Positions 24,305-37,500 are shown, counted from the first letter of the stretch. The stretch: DNA of 64,000 bases from Glebionis coronaria (GCA_025667525.1 CM046878.1:515476274-515540273); one strand, 5' to 3'. A program made the numbers and translations. The notes: generated by a model not told the origin, from the sequence alone.

Positions 24305-24613
24305 TTGGAGTATTTCAACCAAAGAACTACACAGAGTCCATCAACTTCTAATATTGTACTTAGATCTGCCTCCCGTGATACTAGGAAAATTCGTAAAAGT
24401 AAATCAAGTGTTTGTACGACGGATTGTCTTGAGGAACATGTAGAGAAACAGATGGCACCTCAACCCGATCTTTCACAGGCTCGTCGTGAGGTAGATGTAG
24501 AGAAAGAGGTCATTAGGGATGTTTCTAAGAAATGGTGCCACGTCAACCCGATATTGAACTCAAGCAGATGGTCACACAACAAGCAACCCAGATTAATAAG
24601 CAACCCAGCTTAG
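24305..24613 (+). pseudogene. Linker part of the DUF1985/Ulp1 gene, charged and low-complexity
   Basis: A 102-aa frame, Ser/Arg/Lys-rich then Glu/Val-rich (VEKQMAPQPDL...VDVEKEV), follows the DUF1985 region on the same strand. It resembles the disordered linker between DUF1985 and the protease in such genes. Two stops just upstream separate it from the DUF1985 exon. No domain is recognised. Confidence 0.4.
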
Positions 24614-25156
24614 CGAGCAAGCATATCAGATTGATGAACTCAAGCGTCATCTAGAATGTATTCAGAATCTTCTTATCCAACAAAATGTTAAGGTTTGTTA
24701 TTAAATAATTATGTTCGGTCACATAGACTTTTTTTTCCCATTACATTTTCAAATGGTTAATTTCCTATTATTTTGGTAATTAAACCTAGCTTAAAATTAC
24801 CTTTACTTGTATCTTGTAGAACGAGTTTGGATTAAAAAACGTTGTTGTTGATTTAAGTTCAAAGGTTTAATCATGTGTTTCCTAAAATTTCATTATGCTT
24901 CATTTCTATAACTCAATATGTTTGACAGAATTTTATATTTATTTTTGTAGAAATCGGCTGTTTTTATGACCATTACTCTAAATCCCACGTTGAACAACCT
25001 GAAAAGGTTAATTCTACCGCCGATGATCTTAACCATATCTCCACTGTTGGTGATTAGTCTCAGTCTGTTAAGGTTTGTGTTTATTTGTATCTTAACCAAT
25101 GCTCCACTTTAAGTATGTATAGTATTTTATCTAATTTCCTTTAAATAATTATATAG

Positions 25157-26387
25157 ATTGCGCATGAGGGGATGTTTAATGATTCAACATTCATGGTTGA
25201 TAAACTTGACAAGGTTTGTTTGCACATATTCATTTTTAAGGACATTTTCCACTATTTTCTTTCTGTAACCATTATCCTATTTTATTTAACAGAATGACTT
25301 TGTACTTCCGCCGGATGATGTTGCTAAGGTTTGGACTATATATAGTCATCCATATATATATTTTTTTTCTTTTCAGCATTTTTAGCATTTTTAAGTTCAA
25401 TCAATTATTTACTTAGATGGCCCATGATCCCAAGATTGATGGTAATGAGTTTAATATCTCGGATATGGTTGACAATCCCGATGTTAAGGTTTGTGGGCCT
25501 AAAGACATAGTTAATAATTACACTTATTTAGTAATTTCCCCCTATGTATCTAAATGTAATATGTATCCTTGTTTATTCAATTTAGGAGACAAACATTAAT
25601 CTTAGCCGGTATTCCATGGATTTTAATGATTTTTCGAATGACCCACTACTTCCAGCAAATCATATTGCTAAGTTGACCCATGATCCAAACATTGCTACTA
25701 CAGTTGACAAGCCCGATGATAAGGTTTATGGTTATAAAGTCATAGTTTATAATTACCCTTGTTTATCTAATTGTAATATATATCCTGTTTTTTCACTTTA
25801 GCAAAATTTTGATAATAGTCTCGGGTTGACTATGGATTTTAATGATTTTCCGAATGACTCACTATTTTCCGGAGATCATATTCCTAAGGTTTCCTATATA
25901 CTTAGTTGTCGTTTTACAATTTTAATTATTTACAGCATCTTACTTAAGTCTAGTCTTAAATCTATTAATTTTCAGACGGTGAATGATCCCGAGAATATAG
26001 CTGTTGATGCTCTTAACCATTTTTCGAATGATCCTAATGATATTGCTATCGATTCTAGAGGCACGACCAAAAGTGATGATTTTAAGGTATGTGTGTTTTA
26101 TATTATACGGCGTATCATTGGATTTATACAATAATAATTAAGCCTCCTAATTGACAGATGTATTATGAACCCGAGAATGGTGTTGTTTATGCTCTTAACC
26201 GTATGTCCATGAATGAAGATCATGCTACGGTTGGATTCCATTTCCTACTTTCCATTCTTACAATGACGGGTCTGTTAATGCTCCTTTCGATACTTTTAAT
26301 GAGAACCCCAAGGATTTGTTTACCCAAGAAGTTCAAGATTTATGTTCAGACGTATTTGCTTCACACTGTTCTACACCGTGTGTTGAG
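25157..26387 (+). pseudogene. Array of short phase-0 exons in the linker of the DUF1985/Ulp1 gene
   Basis: Seven consecutive exon-like units lie at 25157-25213, 25293-25328, 25417-25488, 25586-25723, 25802-25888, 25976-26086 and 26158-26387. Each is preceded by an AG acceptor. The first five end in AAG|GTTT, the sixth in AAG|GTATG and the seventh in GAG|GTATA. The first six are 57, 36, 72, 138, 87 and 111 nt, all divisible by three and all open in phase 0; introns are about 70-100 nt. Units share sequence: MDFNDF(S/P)ND occurs in the fourth and fifth, and NDPEN/EPEN followed by VxALN in the sixth and seventh. The last needs one frameshift. The encoded segment is acidic (Asp/Asn/Pro-rich) and probably disordered. 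Upstream relics at about 24951-25072 look like further decayed units. The parent gene is disabled by stops elsewhere. Confidence 0.6.
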
Positions 26388-26502
26388 GTATACAATAGTT
26401 AAACTTAGTAGTTAATAATTTTATTTAAATCGTTTCGTATTAAATCTAATACAATATCTTCATTCCCAAGAATTGAATCCACTACAATATCTACTATATT
26501 TT

Positions 26503-27156
26503 TTGTGAAAGCATAGTCTTCATGCCCAATAATAGAATCCACTACAATATCTATAGATGCACCAACATCTTTTCGTTACCCTTTTTTTATGTAAGGACCT
26601 TTTACTTTACCCCTAGTGTTTGCGTTTTCATGGGTATCAATAACTTCAATTATAGTCTTTACTGACCAACCCTTTTCTTTATAGTTGATTGGTCGATGTT
26701 TTCCCTTCCCAGTTCTCACTTTTAGCGCTTCATGGGGAGGAAATAGTTCGAGTCATCACTCTGAATGATCTCCTTTTTAGTTTCAGTTTAAGTATCCGAA
26801 TAATATTTTCCAGTTTGAGTATCTAGATTCATGCTTGTGTGGTTTATATCATGCATTGAGAATCTGGATTGATCCATGTGTGGATTATATTCTGATACTG
26901 AAAACTCAAAGTGAGTGAGCGTATTGAAAGTCATTACTCAAAATAATTGATTCCCAAAGAAGAGGCACTATTTACAAATGGGAAGGAAAAACTTCGACCA
27001 ATATACAGAAAGAAAAGGGTGGTTCTGTAAAGACCGTAATTGACGTTATTGATACCCATGAAAACGCAAACACTAAGGATCAAGTAAAAGGTTCTTACAT
27101 AAAAAGGGTAAATGTAGTGGATTCCATTGTTTGCCATGAAGACTATGCTTTCACAA
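26503..27156. repeat. Inverted duplication of an exon (arms 26503-26712 and 26979-27156)
   Basis: The right arm contains an open segment reading SVKTVIDVIDTHENANTKDQ (about 27025 onward). The left arm is its inverse complement with scattered changes and small indels; both include GATACCCATGAAAACGCAAA or its inverse. The spacer is about 265 bp. A transcript through both arms would form a hairpin with stems of roughly 180-200 bp. The left arm also contains a direct repeat of GAAT(T/A)GAATCCACTACAATATC (about 26471 and 26535). Confidence 0.7.
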
Positions 27157-27503
27157 CTGCTTATTACATTTGATTGAATTTAGAACCCGGTATAATTGTG
27201 AAATAAGGTGGTTACATACCAAATATGGTTGAGCATTTAAGCTATCTTGGTGTAGCAGCTGGTCATTCATTGGCAAGCAAGGGAATTTTCAAGGCCGTAC
27301 ACTTGTAAAGCTAGTGTAAAAAAAGTATGTGTAAGCAACATAAACCTATACTTGGGTTTACCCCTTTTTGGTGCTACTGCTGGCTGATGTCGTATTAACA
27401 AGTTAGGTAGTTAGTGTTAAGTCTTTGTGCTTGTCTAATAAAATCTTAATATTTACTTTTTTTTTATCGTTTTTCAGGAAAAAATACCCGATCATTATGT
27501 TTC

Positions 27504-28204
27504 ATGGAAAAAGGATTTTTGAAACCGGAGCCGAATAAACCTACTCCAACTTTTGCTCTTCTACTTGACCGTCAAAAGAGACCGGGTCCGGCTTTACAGG
27601 AACCATTTATGCAACAACCTCCAACAACAGAAGTACAGTGCAAGAAAAAGTGCCGCAAGACAAACAAGTCAGTAAAAGAGCAGTCTAATAAAGTTCTTTT
27701 TGGACCTACTGGAATTGAGATCCCACACACGTCATGGAAAGACGTATTAATTTTCAAACGATCTTATATGTATGGGAATGTGAAAGATAAAGTAATCTCA
27801 AATTATAATTAATTTTCTAGGATTTGACTCGTGATAAAAAAGCACCTGCCAGAACCGTGCTTATTCCTGATGAAATCCTTTCATTAACGAGAGATAAAAA
27901 TTTCAACCAAATGCGATGGATATTTCCATGGCTAGTAGAATGTCACAACGTTGGCAAAGTTTTTTGGAAAGCTTTGACCGGCAAAAAATGTGCAAGAAGG
28001 AGTTGGCTATCTGATGAGGTAACTCTAATCAGTTAATAAACCTATACATGTTTGCAAACATTTTTTATCAAACTAATGTAATATTTATATATTTTATCAC
28101 CAGCACATCGACATTTGGGTTGCATATCTTTAGTTGTTCAGTAAGGCTGATTCTGATTGGGTAATGATGAATCCATTTTTCAGTTATAAGCTTGTTGGAC
28201 CCAA
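27504..28204 (+). pseudogene. N-terminal part of the Ulp1-like protease region, truncated by a LINE
   Basis: The 27504 frame is a basic linker (KKKCRKTNKSVKEQ). An exon 27821-28018 (198 nt, acceptor TCTAG|, donor GAG|GTAACT) contains PDEILSLTRDKNFNQMRWIF and SWLSDE. It splices in frame to 28104 onward, encoding HIDIWVAYL, a TAG stop, then ADSDWVMMNPFFSYK. The motifs D(E)HIDxW and ADxDWxM are typical of the substrate-binding part of transposon-borne Ulp1 (C48) proteases. The gene breaks off about 28205, where LINE sequence starts, and resumes at about 43512. Confidence 0.6.
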
Positions 28205-28386
28205 AATCCCCCACCGAAGACTGAAGGAGGGCTAGGTGTCCGAAGGCTTGTTCTTTTCAACAAGTCCCTTATGGTTTCTCATATTTGGAAGCTGTTGAAA
28301 CGCAAGGAGTCTTTGTGGGGTTCAATGGGTGTATTCGTACAAGTTGAGGGGCCGAAAATTTTAGGATTATCCTTCTCGGGGTAACA
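28205..28386 (+). pseudogene. LINE (non-LTR retrotransposon) ORF2 fragment, 5' part
   Basis: Reading frames here include KTEGGLGVRR and FNKSLMVSHIWKLL, hallmarks of the region after the reverse transcriptase in plant LINE ORF2. The fragment stops at 28386 where an LTR begins (TGTAACACCCC), and continues in register at 42389 after removal of the 14-kb insertion and one TAACA copy. The 5' ORF2 (endonuclease, RT core) is absent, so it was a 5'-truncated LINE, as is usual. Confidence 0.75.
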
Positions 28387-30224
28387 TGTAACACCCCATT
28401 TTGATAAATATAATATCATAGGATAATTATGGCTTGTCATCAAAGCATGCAAGGTAATATGTATAAACATGCTTGACCAAAAGGGAAAATTGAAATCAAA
28501 CATCAGTTCCCATATATAAGCCCAAAACATAAATAAAGTAAATGAGATAGGAAGGACAAAACAAGTGTCCAAGCAAGCATAAAGTAAATGAAGTGAAAGG
28601 GAAAGAAGTCTAAGTCAGCTCCCATCCTATGCACATGATCTAAATGCTCAAACCTGCCCTTGGGTACCTGCCGTTTTGGGACATGGAAAGGAAAGTATAC
28701 GGCTGAGCTATATGCTTAGTGAACGTATATATGACAATGAATTGAATAGCATAAACATAAGTAAGGTGAACTGGAAGTATAACATGATAGTGCAACGGAA
28801 TAATGTAAGTCTTGGAAAACCTAGTGTAAGTTTAATAAACTGATTTATTATTGTGAAAAGACTTCTGTTTATTTTGTACTGAAAACTGTATTTAAATATA
28901 CCTAGAGCCCATATAGGTCATGTTATAACAACGTGCATGAATACTTGAAGGGGTGGCCTCGCCATGCAATTAGAGGGGCTGCCTCTAGTTAATATATAAA
29001 ATGAGTGGAGGGATCAACTCATGTAACGGATGCAAGGCACACACTGCATTTACCATGAAATCATACTAACTTGTCCTAGGATGCACCCATTCGCCCCACA
29101 TGATAATAATAATACTGGCCAAAACTGTAAAGGGACACTGCGAGCAATCACTCTCACCGCAGAAGAGTTATAACACTAGTGCCTCCAGTGCTATGGTTAT
29201 GGAACCCCATAACTAGGTGAAACTGGCATGCATGTATATAGCTCAGGAAATCTAAAATAATCATACATATACTGATGTGTTTAAGACACTTAAACTACTA
29301 GGAAAAACAGGTGGCTGCAAACGGGAAAATCCTAATATATGAAGAAAGATGTCCTTACTGAAGGACATAATATCCTTACCTTGTGTCCAGTAATGTGAAC
29401 GAAGAAAACACGAAGAATCCTACTCCGACTCCATAAGTGCTACATAATAAAGAGGGACGTGTATAAGTCGTCTGATTACCTTATACTTAATTGATTATTA
29501 GTTTACTTGACGTGTTATTACTTGTTTACTTGTTCCTGTCTTGTTTTAAGTGTTCTTGACTCGTTTTACTGATTCATGTTTAATCCTGTGTTTTCTTAAT
29601 GTTTCATGTGTTCTGATTACTATAATTCATGTTTCTATGTGTTAAAGTACTTGTTGTATCATAATGCGTAACTTTCTAAAAATAGCAGGTTTCTATATAT
29701 AGTAAGTTTCTAAAAATAGAAAGTTTCTTTATTTAGCATGTTTCTATAAATAGCATGTTACCATATTTAATATGTTTCCATAATTATAATGTTGCCATAA
29801 TCAATATAATTCTATATTTACATGTTTCCATAAATAATATAATACCTTAAATAATAATAGGCTTATTAAATAATAAAAATGACATAACATATAGTTTTAA
29901 TAAGCTTATAATATGTCTTGTATAACTATATCGTAAAGTTTAATAATAACTAAACACTTAGTTTATTATAATTATTAATTAATAATAATATTACATGATA
30001 TCATAAGTATTTATTAATTAATAATAATCCATGATTAAATAATTAAATTTTACCTTAAAAGGATATAACTAAGTTTTAGTTAATTATTTGCACATGAATA
30101 ATTAAATTAATAATAATAATTATTATTTTTTAATAATGATTTAATCATAAGTTTTATTTAAATAAAATGAACATAATTTAACCATGGTTTTATTTCAATA
30201 AAACTATGCTTAAGTCATGCATAT
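28387..30224 (-). mobile_element. Solo LTR of a gypsy-type element, minus strand, first part
   Basis: It starts TGTAACACCCCATTTTG, the inverse complement of the LTR end of the plus-strand gypsy nearby (CAAAATGGGGTGTTACA). Inverse complements of other LTR motifs recur in order: the CACCTAGTTATGG block near 29200 and a decayed version of the 17-bp TTTCTATTTTTGGAAAC array near 29680-29830. Together with 41349-42388 it makes one LTR of about 2.88 kb bounded by TAACA (28382-28386 and 42389-42393). No internal domain is present, so it is a solo LTR left by LTR-LTR recombination. Confidence 0.85.
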
Positions 30225-33200
30225 TGTAAAACCCGCATGCTTTTACCATGAATAGTGCCCTTAAGATCGTACGTTCTAGATTAAAACTTACCTCATTTAG
30301 TATTGATCACATTCATGTGCTAATAATCAAGCAAGTGCATACGTGTATGACATGACAAGTATCGATTACGTACGAACTCATGATAAACAGTTAATAAATA
30401 TATCACGTGAACATAATTAAATCATGATCACCATTTAAAATACAAATTAGAATACTTACGTAAATACATATAATATAATTACGAGCGTTAAGTTTACGAT
30501 AAACGACACGTTAGAATAAACAGAAACACTTTAAACACGAGCACGTTTAACCACGAACGAACACGAAACATCGGGACACGAGAAAGGTACGGGTACCCCA
30601 TGTGGGGCCCCCATACCCACGGCACACAACAAGAAATGGGCTAAGCCCATGGACTTTTACAAGTAAAGGGGGGTAAAGAGTTAAACTAGTTTTCATTTTT
30701 CACTTTCAAGAAATAAACACAAAAACCCTAAAAAGAGTTTTCTCCTCCTCCTTTTCTCCTCTTTGTGCCGCCACCTAAACATCACCATAGGGGGGTGATT
30801 GGTTGATTTTGATCTCAAAAACTATTGTTATAATCAGTGTTTGTTCATCCTTTTTCTAAGCTACATAGTGGTATACCTTTCTAACCCTTCTTTTTAATTC
30901 TTTTTAATTCTTTTAATCTTTGATTATTTTCATGAACATGTTATTATTTTTTTTATTTAAACATGATAATTAATCATTGATCTAACATGTTTTGGTATTA
31001 ATTAAAATCAAAGAATGATTTAAAAGGGGTGTTTGTTTTTGGCCGCCTAGCAAACAAACCCGAGGGGGGGTTTGGTTTGCTATTGCCGCCACCACCAAGA
31101 CCATTTTTGGTCTTGGTTGGCTCATGTGGGACCCACGGCAGCAAGGAGGCACACGTGCCCCGGGTTTGGCTCGGGGTACGGTGTCGAATTCATGCCCGAT
31201 TCATGGTTCGTTGGTTAAATCATGATTCATGCTACTTGTTAATTTTTATGAATTATGAACTTAGGATATAATTAATTAATAACATGAAATATTAATTAAA
31301 TCATGACTTAGGTTATTTTATTATTAGTTTAACATGACATTAATTTAACCTAAGTATTTTATGTTATAAGTTATAATTAATTAATTATTTAAAACATGCC
31401 TATAATTAATTAATTTAGACATGACTTAGGTTATGTTATTAATACATAATAATACACATTTTAACCTAAGTATTTTATTCCATTTTAATTAATACATGTT
31501 ATACCTTAATTAAAATGCTTAACCTATAGTTTAATTAAAATGCATGAAATAATAATTAAACTATACACTATATCATATGACTTAAGAAATAAGCTTATAA
31601 CACTTAGACTTATATGTTAGCTTATGTAACCAGCTTAATTCTAATTATGGAAACTTCTATTTATAGAAACTTAATTAAATAAGGCAACTAATCTAATTAT
31701 GGAAACCTTCTATATATGGAAATCTATCTATTTCAGGCAGCTAATCTAATCATGGAAACCTTCTATATATGGAAACTTATTTAATTAAGGCAGCTGATCT
31801 ATTTTTGGAAACTTTCTATTTTTAGAAACTAATCTATTTTAAGCAGTAAATTCTATTTTTGGAAACTTTCTATTTTTGGAAACTTTCTATTTTTGGAAAC
31901 TTTCTATTTTTGGAAACTTTCTATTTTTGGAAACTTTCTATTTTTGGAAACTTTCTATTTTTGGAAACTTTCTATTTTTGGAAACTTTCTATTTTTGGAA
32001 ACTTTCTATTTTTGGAAACCTGCTATTTTTGGAAAGTTACTTATTATTACACAGTAAGTATAATAATACATGAAACACCAGTAATACTTAATCGGATTAA
32101 TCAGAATACTAGATAAACACAGTTTAAGGTTTTAAACAGTGAACCCTGACCTAAAACATACCAAATCAGCTAAAATGAGACATAAACCCCAGTACGTAAT
32201 CAGTGAATCGATACTTATACACGTCTGTATTCATGTAGCGTTAGTGATCCAGAAGTAGGAGTCTTTCTTCCGTTCATTCACTGGACTTGAGGTACGGATT
32301 CCCGTCCTTTCAGTATGGACATTCTTTCCTTATTAGGATTTCCCGTATGCAGCCAACTGTTTTCCCCAGTATTTGTTTTATTGTTTTGAACTGCTTATGT
32401 TTAATTAGCATAATCTATAGCCATATACAAGCATGACCAGTTTCACCTAGTTATGGAGGTACCATAACCATAGCATTGGAGGCACCGATGTTATGACTTC
32501 CCCACGACGGAGTGATTGCTCGTGGCGTCCCTTTTCAGTTTTGGCCATATTATTATATCATGTGGGGCGTATGGGTGCATCCTAGTTACATGTTTTATTC
32601 AGTTTATCATGGTGAATGTGGTGTGTGCCTTGCACCCTTCACAAGGAGTTGATCCCTCCTACCCAAACCAGTATATTGATTAGAGGCATCCCCTCTAATC
32701 AGCATGATGAGGTCACCCCTCCAAGTATTCATGCACGTGACCTTTGCATGACCTATATGGGCTATGGTATATATATGTTAAAACAGTTTTCACAAGATAA
32801 ACATAAGGCTTTTCAAACTATAAAACCAGTTTTCTTGATACTTAACCAGTTTACTCAGTACTTAGTCTTTCGCTGTTATATGTTACATGCTTATCCTATT
32901 TCATGCTTTATTGTACATCCGTGCACTGAGCGTCTTGCTCAGCCGTTTTCCTTTTCATGTTCCCAAAACGGCAGGTACTCAGGGACGCTCGTAGATCTCG
33001 AACGTAGGTGCATATGGACTGGAAGCTTTACTGTCTTTCTTTACTTTATGCATTTCCTTTACTTTGATACAGTTGCTATGGACATTGTTTCGTCCTTTCC
33101 TTTTACAGTATTTATGTTTGTGTGTGATGAGCTTTACTTTGGGGTACCGATGTTTGATTCCGGTATTTCCCTTTTATGGTTGAATAATGCTTAGACATTT

Positions 33201-33268
33201 ATCCTTGTATGCTTTGATGACACGCCATGATTATGCGTAATATTCCATTTCCAAAATGGGGTGTTACA
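30225..33268 (+). repeat. 5' LTR of the gypsy element (3044 bp)
   Basis: Bounded by TG at 30225 and CA at 33268. It contains the 17-bp tandem array at about 31855-32030, and a 192-aa open frame at 32616-33194 that also exists in the 3' LTR but has no recognisable domain and is treated as chance. Confidence 0.95.
31855..32035 (+). repeat. 17-bp minisatellite in the 5' LTR
   Basis: CTATTTTTGGAAACTTT is repeated about 10-11 times head to tail, preceded by diverged copies from about 31650. Since 17 is not a multiple of three, the array rotates through all frames and produces spurious METFYFWKLSIFGN repeats. The 3' LTR copy is longer by exactly two units. Confidence 0.95.
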
Positions 33269-33272
33269 ATTA

Positions 33273-33284
33273 TGGTATCAGAGC
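33273..33284 (+). promoter_or_regulatory. Primer binding site (initiator tRNA-Met type)
   Basis: TGGTATCAGAGC begins 5 nt after the 5' LTR end. It is the standard plant PBS complementary to the 3' end of initiator tRNA-Met, where minus-strand cDNA synthesis starts. Confidence 0.95.
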
Positions 33285-33709
33285 CTGGTTTCGACCTGTA
33301 GGCTCTCAAATATGACCTGTGATTAGTGGGTACTTCCTAGAACTGACAGTTATTTTCATGCATTCATCATTTTTAAGCATACATATACATGTCATTGTTA
33401 CAGGGTTTTTGACTAAGTAATGGTTGGTACAGGACTGGCCCTATTTAGTCGCATGTGTTTTATCGAAACTTTTAGATTTGGGACCGACCCATAGGCGTCC
33501 CCTCGATATGTCTTTTATTTTGAGTGAACTGACCGTAGGCGTTCACTCTCGAGCATCAAAAGTTTTCATAAAACTGCATCATGCATTCATACAAAGATTT
33601 TCTTGCATAAAATTTTTCTCGTGAAATTTTTTTGGTATAATTTTTTTTTTCATAAGTTATATTTTTATGTTTCGAACTGTCGATCATATGTTTTATGTTA
33701 TACTGTCAG

Positions 33710-34486
33710 ATGGCAAACACAGACAAACTCTGGGAGTTATTTGAAAACATGGAGGCAGAAAGGCAAGACGCCATTCTTCATGACAACGAATATCCTCCCC
33801 CACCTATCATTTTTCCCATGGAAGGAAGGAATCGACTCATGAGGGAATACTACGCCATGAGACAGAGACCCGACGAAAATTGTGGTCAGTTCATGCAGAG
33901 GTTCCTCGGGTACACAGCTGTCCTGAGGGCATCAGCAGGCACCACCGAAGAACAAGCACTACATTTTCGTTGGGGCCTTGACCCAAGGATTGCAAATAAT
34001 TTATCGGGTGCCCCGTTGGATACTGTGGCACAAGTGGCTTACGCAGCAAGGAAGCTTGAGATGTTGCAGGAACGCGATGAGTTCGGGGAAGCTGAAAGAC
34101 CCGACAAGAGGTAAAACATTTCGTGTTCTAGCGTTAATCAGACCGCATCCTATCATTATATGTTCTATAATCATCTCTTAAAACTGTATCTTCCAGGCAG
34201 AAAACTGGGGACCGGTCTCAGCCGGCTACTCAGCAGCAGCCTAATCAGCCCAAAGGAAACGGTCACACTAACGACCGTTCTGTTGTGGAAAGGCGCAACG
34301 GTAATGATAATTACCGTAACAATGCGGGACACTCCAACAACAGCAGGTCCTACTATTTACGCATCTTCTTATGATTTCATGTTATATTTTCCCATGCTGA
34401 CACTATATTAATCTCTACCAGGAACCACGGTAACGGAAGGGACCAGAACCACAGGGGTTCTCAGCCTAACCGTTCAGCTAACACTG
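33710..34486 (+). CDS. gag, three exons (33710-34110, 34197-34346, 34422-34486) leading into pol
   Basis: The ATG at 33710 opens a Gag with the C-terminal half of the retrotransposon gag domain (CGQFMQRFLGYTAVL, EEQALHFRWGLDP, VAYAARKLEML). The frame meets a stop at 34112, but GT at 34111 and a TTCCAG acceptor at 34196 remove it. Two more GT-AG pairs (34347-34421, 34487-34559) follow. Removing all three (86, 75 and 73 nt) gives a continuous 1374-aa Gag-Pol. The exons between encode a Gln/Asn/Arg-rich tail (NGNDNYRNNAGHSNNSR) as expected before the zinc knuckle. Splicing is inferred from sequence alone. The Gag looks short at its N-terminus compared with typical Tekay Gag. Confidence 0.65.
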
Positions 34487-34559
34487 GTAAGCATCTTATG
34501 ACGCTTACGTCCTATACTCGTGCATATACTTTATTCTTAACACGTTTTGCCATCAGCAG

Positions 34560-37500
34560 GCCCTCAGCAAGCAAGGACTCCTGCTGGAGGATTCACTCAT
34601 CCTCTTTGCAGCACTTGCCATCGCAGACACCCTGGCCCATGTCGTCGTGATTCCGACGCGTGCTACAAGTGCGGCCTCCCTGGCCATCGTATGAGAGATT
34701 GCCGTAAGGGTGAAATGGAGGGTACTTCGGGTCATGCTGATACTAAACCGCCTCCTACCACTGGGCGTGTCTACACGACATCGCGCGATCAGGCAAACAA
34801 ATCTACAGGTACCATTACTGGAATTTTGTATATGTACGGCCAAGCTGCATGTGTTCTTTTCGACACGGGTGCCACTCATTCAGTTATTTCCACTACTTAT
34901 GCTAAGAACATCAGGACATTTCCCTTGCCATTAGAAAATAAGCTTACCATTTCCACGCCTCTGAGGGACTCTGTATTAATAACTCATGTATACAAGAGTC
35001 TTCCTCTAGAGTTTGACAATAGAGTTCGTGCAGTAGATGCACTTCCCCTGGACATGATTGAATTCAATATGATTCTCGGCATGGACTGGCTATCCAAGCA
35101 CCATGCTACCATAGACTGCCACTCATATCGGGTGATCTTCGGCGACATTAATGCACCAGAGTACATTCATAACGGGTTCATACCCGGGCGGTCTGTACAA
35201 GTCATATCTACCTTGCAAGCACGTGCATTACTGTCACATGGCTGCGAAGGTTATCTAGCTACGGTTCATGACATGGATGCTGAATCCCCATCGATTCAGG
35301 ATCAACCAGTAGTTTCGGAATTTCAAGACGTCTTCCCAGATGAACTTCCAGGCATACCACCTGCAAGAGAAGTGGAGTTCAACATCGACCTTGTTCCAGG
35401 AGCCGAGCCAATCTCGAAGGCTCCGTATCGTATGGCTTCCATAGAGCTAAAAGAACTGAAGGACCAACTGCAGGAACTTCTTGAACGAGGGTTCATTAGA
35501 CCAAGCGCATCTCCATGGGGCGCACCGGTCTTGTTCGTTAAGAAGAAGGACGGCAGCATGCGACTTTGCATTGACTACCGTGAACTTAATAAGATTACCA
35601 TCCGCAATAGATATCCACTGCCACGTATAGACGATCTGTTTGACCAACTTCAAGGAGCCAAACACTTCTCAAAGATCGATCTAAGGTCAGGCTACCATCA
35701 GCTAAGGGTTAAAGAGCAGGATATTGCCAAGACTGCTTTTCGTACCCGCTATGGCCATTATGAGTTTGTGGTCATGCCATTCGGCCTGACTAACGCTCCA
35801 GCAGTATTCATGGATCTGATGAACAGAATCTTTCATGAATTCCTTGATAAATTTGTCATTGTATTCATCGATGACATCTTGATTTTCTCAAAGTCCACGG
35901 AGGAACACGAAGACCATCTTCGTACGGTACTACAGATTCTTCGTCAGAAACAGCTGTATGCGAAATTCTCCAAGTGTGAGTTCTGGTTAAACAAGGTGGC
36001 ATTCTTAGGTCACATTGTATCAGCAGAAGGAATCACTATGGACCCAGCGAAGGTTGAGGCTATCACTAAATGGCCAAGACCAACGTCAGCGACAGAAGTC
36101 CGCAGTTTCTTAGGCTTAGCTGGATATTATCGAAGATTCGTGGAGAACTTTTCCCGCCTGGCATTGCCTCTCACCAAACTGATGCGAAAAGGAGAGAAAT
36201 TCGTCTGGACGGAAGAACGAGAGAAGAGCTTCGAAGACCTAAAGCAGAAGTTAGTATCTGCACCTATTCTTACTCTCCCATCTGGTACAGGTGGATTTCA
36301 GATCTATAGCGATGCATCGGGGAAGGGACTGGGCTGTGTTCTCATGCAACATGGGAAAGTGATCGCGTATGCTTCACGGCAGCTTAAGCCCTATGAAGAA
36401 AACTACCCTACGCATGACCTGGAACTTGCTGCAGTGGTGTTCGCATTGAAGATATGGAGACATTACTTATACGGAGAATCATGCGACATTTTCACGGATC
36501 ACAAGAGCTTGAAGTATATCTTCACACAGCGAGAATTGAACATGAGACAAAGGAGATGGTTGGAACTGTTGAAGGATTATGATATTAACCTACAGTATCA
36601 TCCCGGGAAAGCTAATGTAGTAGCAGATGCACTCAGCAGAAAGTCCGGAATGATCAACGGCATTGAGATCGAGGAACAAAACATAAGAGACTTGGAGCGA
36701 CTAGACATCGAAATCATGGTACGTGGGCAGCACGGATACTGGGCAAATCTTAGAGTAGAACCTGAGTTACTGACTAGGATTAAGGAAGCGCAGAAGGATG
36801 ATGGAGAGATTTGGGCGATAATTCAGAATTTGGAGAAGCAGACAGAATTCCGAATGGACGCAGACGGTATCATTTGGCAGGGCACGAGACTTTGTGTTCC
36901 TGACAATCCAGAACTCCGGGAAGCATTGTTAGCTGAAGCTCACAGCTCCCCATTTTCCATACATCCTGGGTCGACAAAAATGTACCATGACATCAGACAG
37001 CACTTTTGGTGGAGTGGTATGAAACAGGATGTAGCCACGTATGTCTCCAAATGTCTTACCTGCCAGCAGGTTAAGATTGAACATCAGCGATCTGGCGGTC
37101 TCCTTCAACCGTTGGATATTCCAGAGTGGAAGTGGGACAAAATCACCATGGATTTTGTTACCGGTCTTCCGCCTACCAAGAAGAAGCACGATGCTATTTG
37201 GGTCATTGTTGATCGACTCACCAAATCAGCTCATTTCTTACCGATACGCAAGGAAGATCCGGTAAGTAAACTCGCAGATACTTACAGAAGGGAGATCATG
37301 AGACTCCACGGCACTCCCTCCAGCATCGTCTCAGACAGAGATCCTTGTTTCACGTCGCGATTCTGGAAAGGTCTGCAAAAAGCTTGGGGTACACAACTTA
37401 AGCTGAGCACAGCCTTTCATCCTCAAACGGATGGACAATCGGAGCGAACAATTCAAACATTGGAAGATATGTTAAGGTCGTGTGCGTTGGAATGGACAGG

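Noticed and set aside
31859..32116. Repetitive METFYFWKLSIFGN open frames in both LTRs
   Set aside because: They are produced by the 17-bp minisatellite, which leaves all frames open; no protein is implied.
32616..33194. 192-aa open frame in the 5' LTR, repeated at 40691-41269
   Set aside because: Conservation between LTRs is automatic for a young element. The frame has no domain and lies in LTR sequence ending near the PBS.
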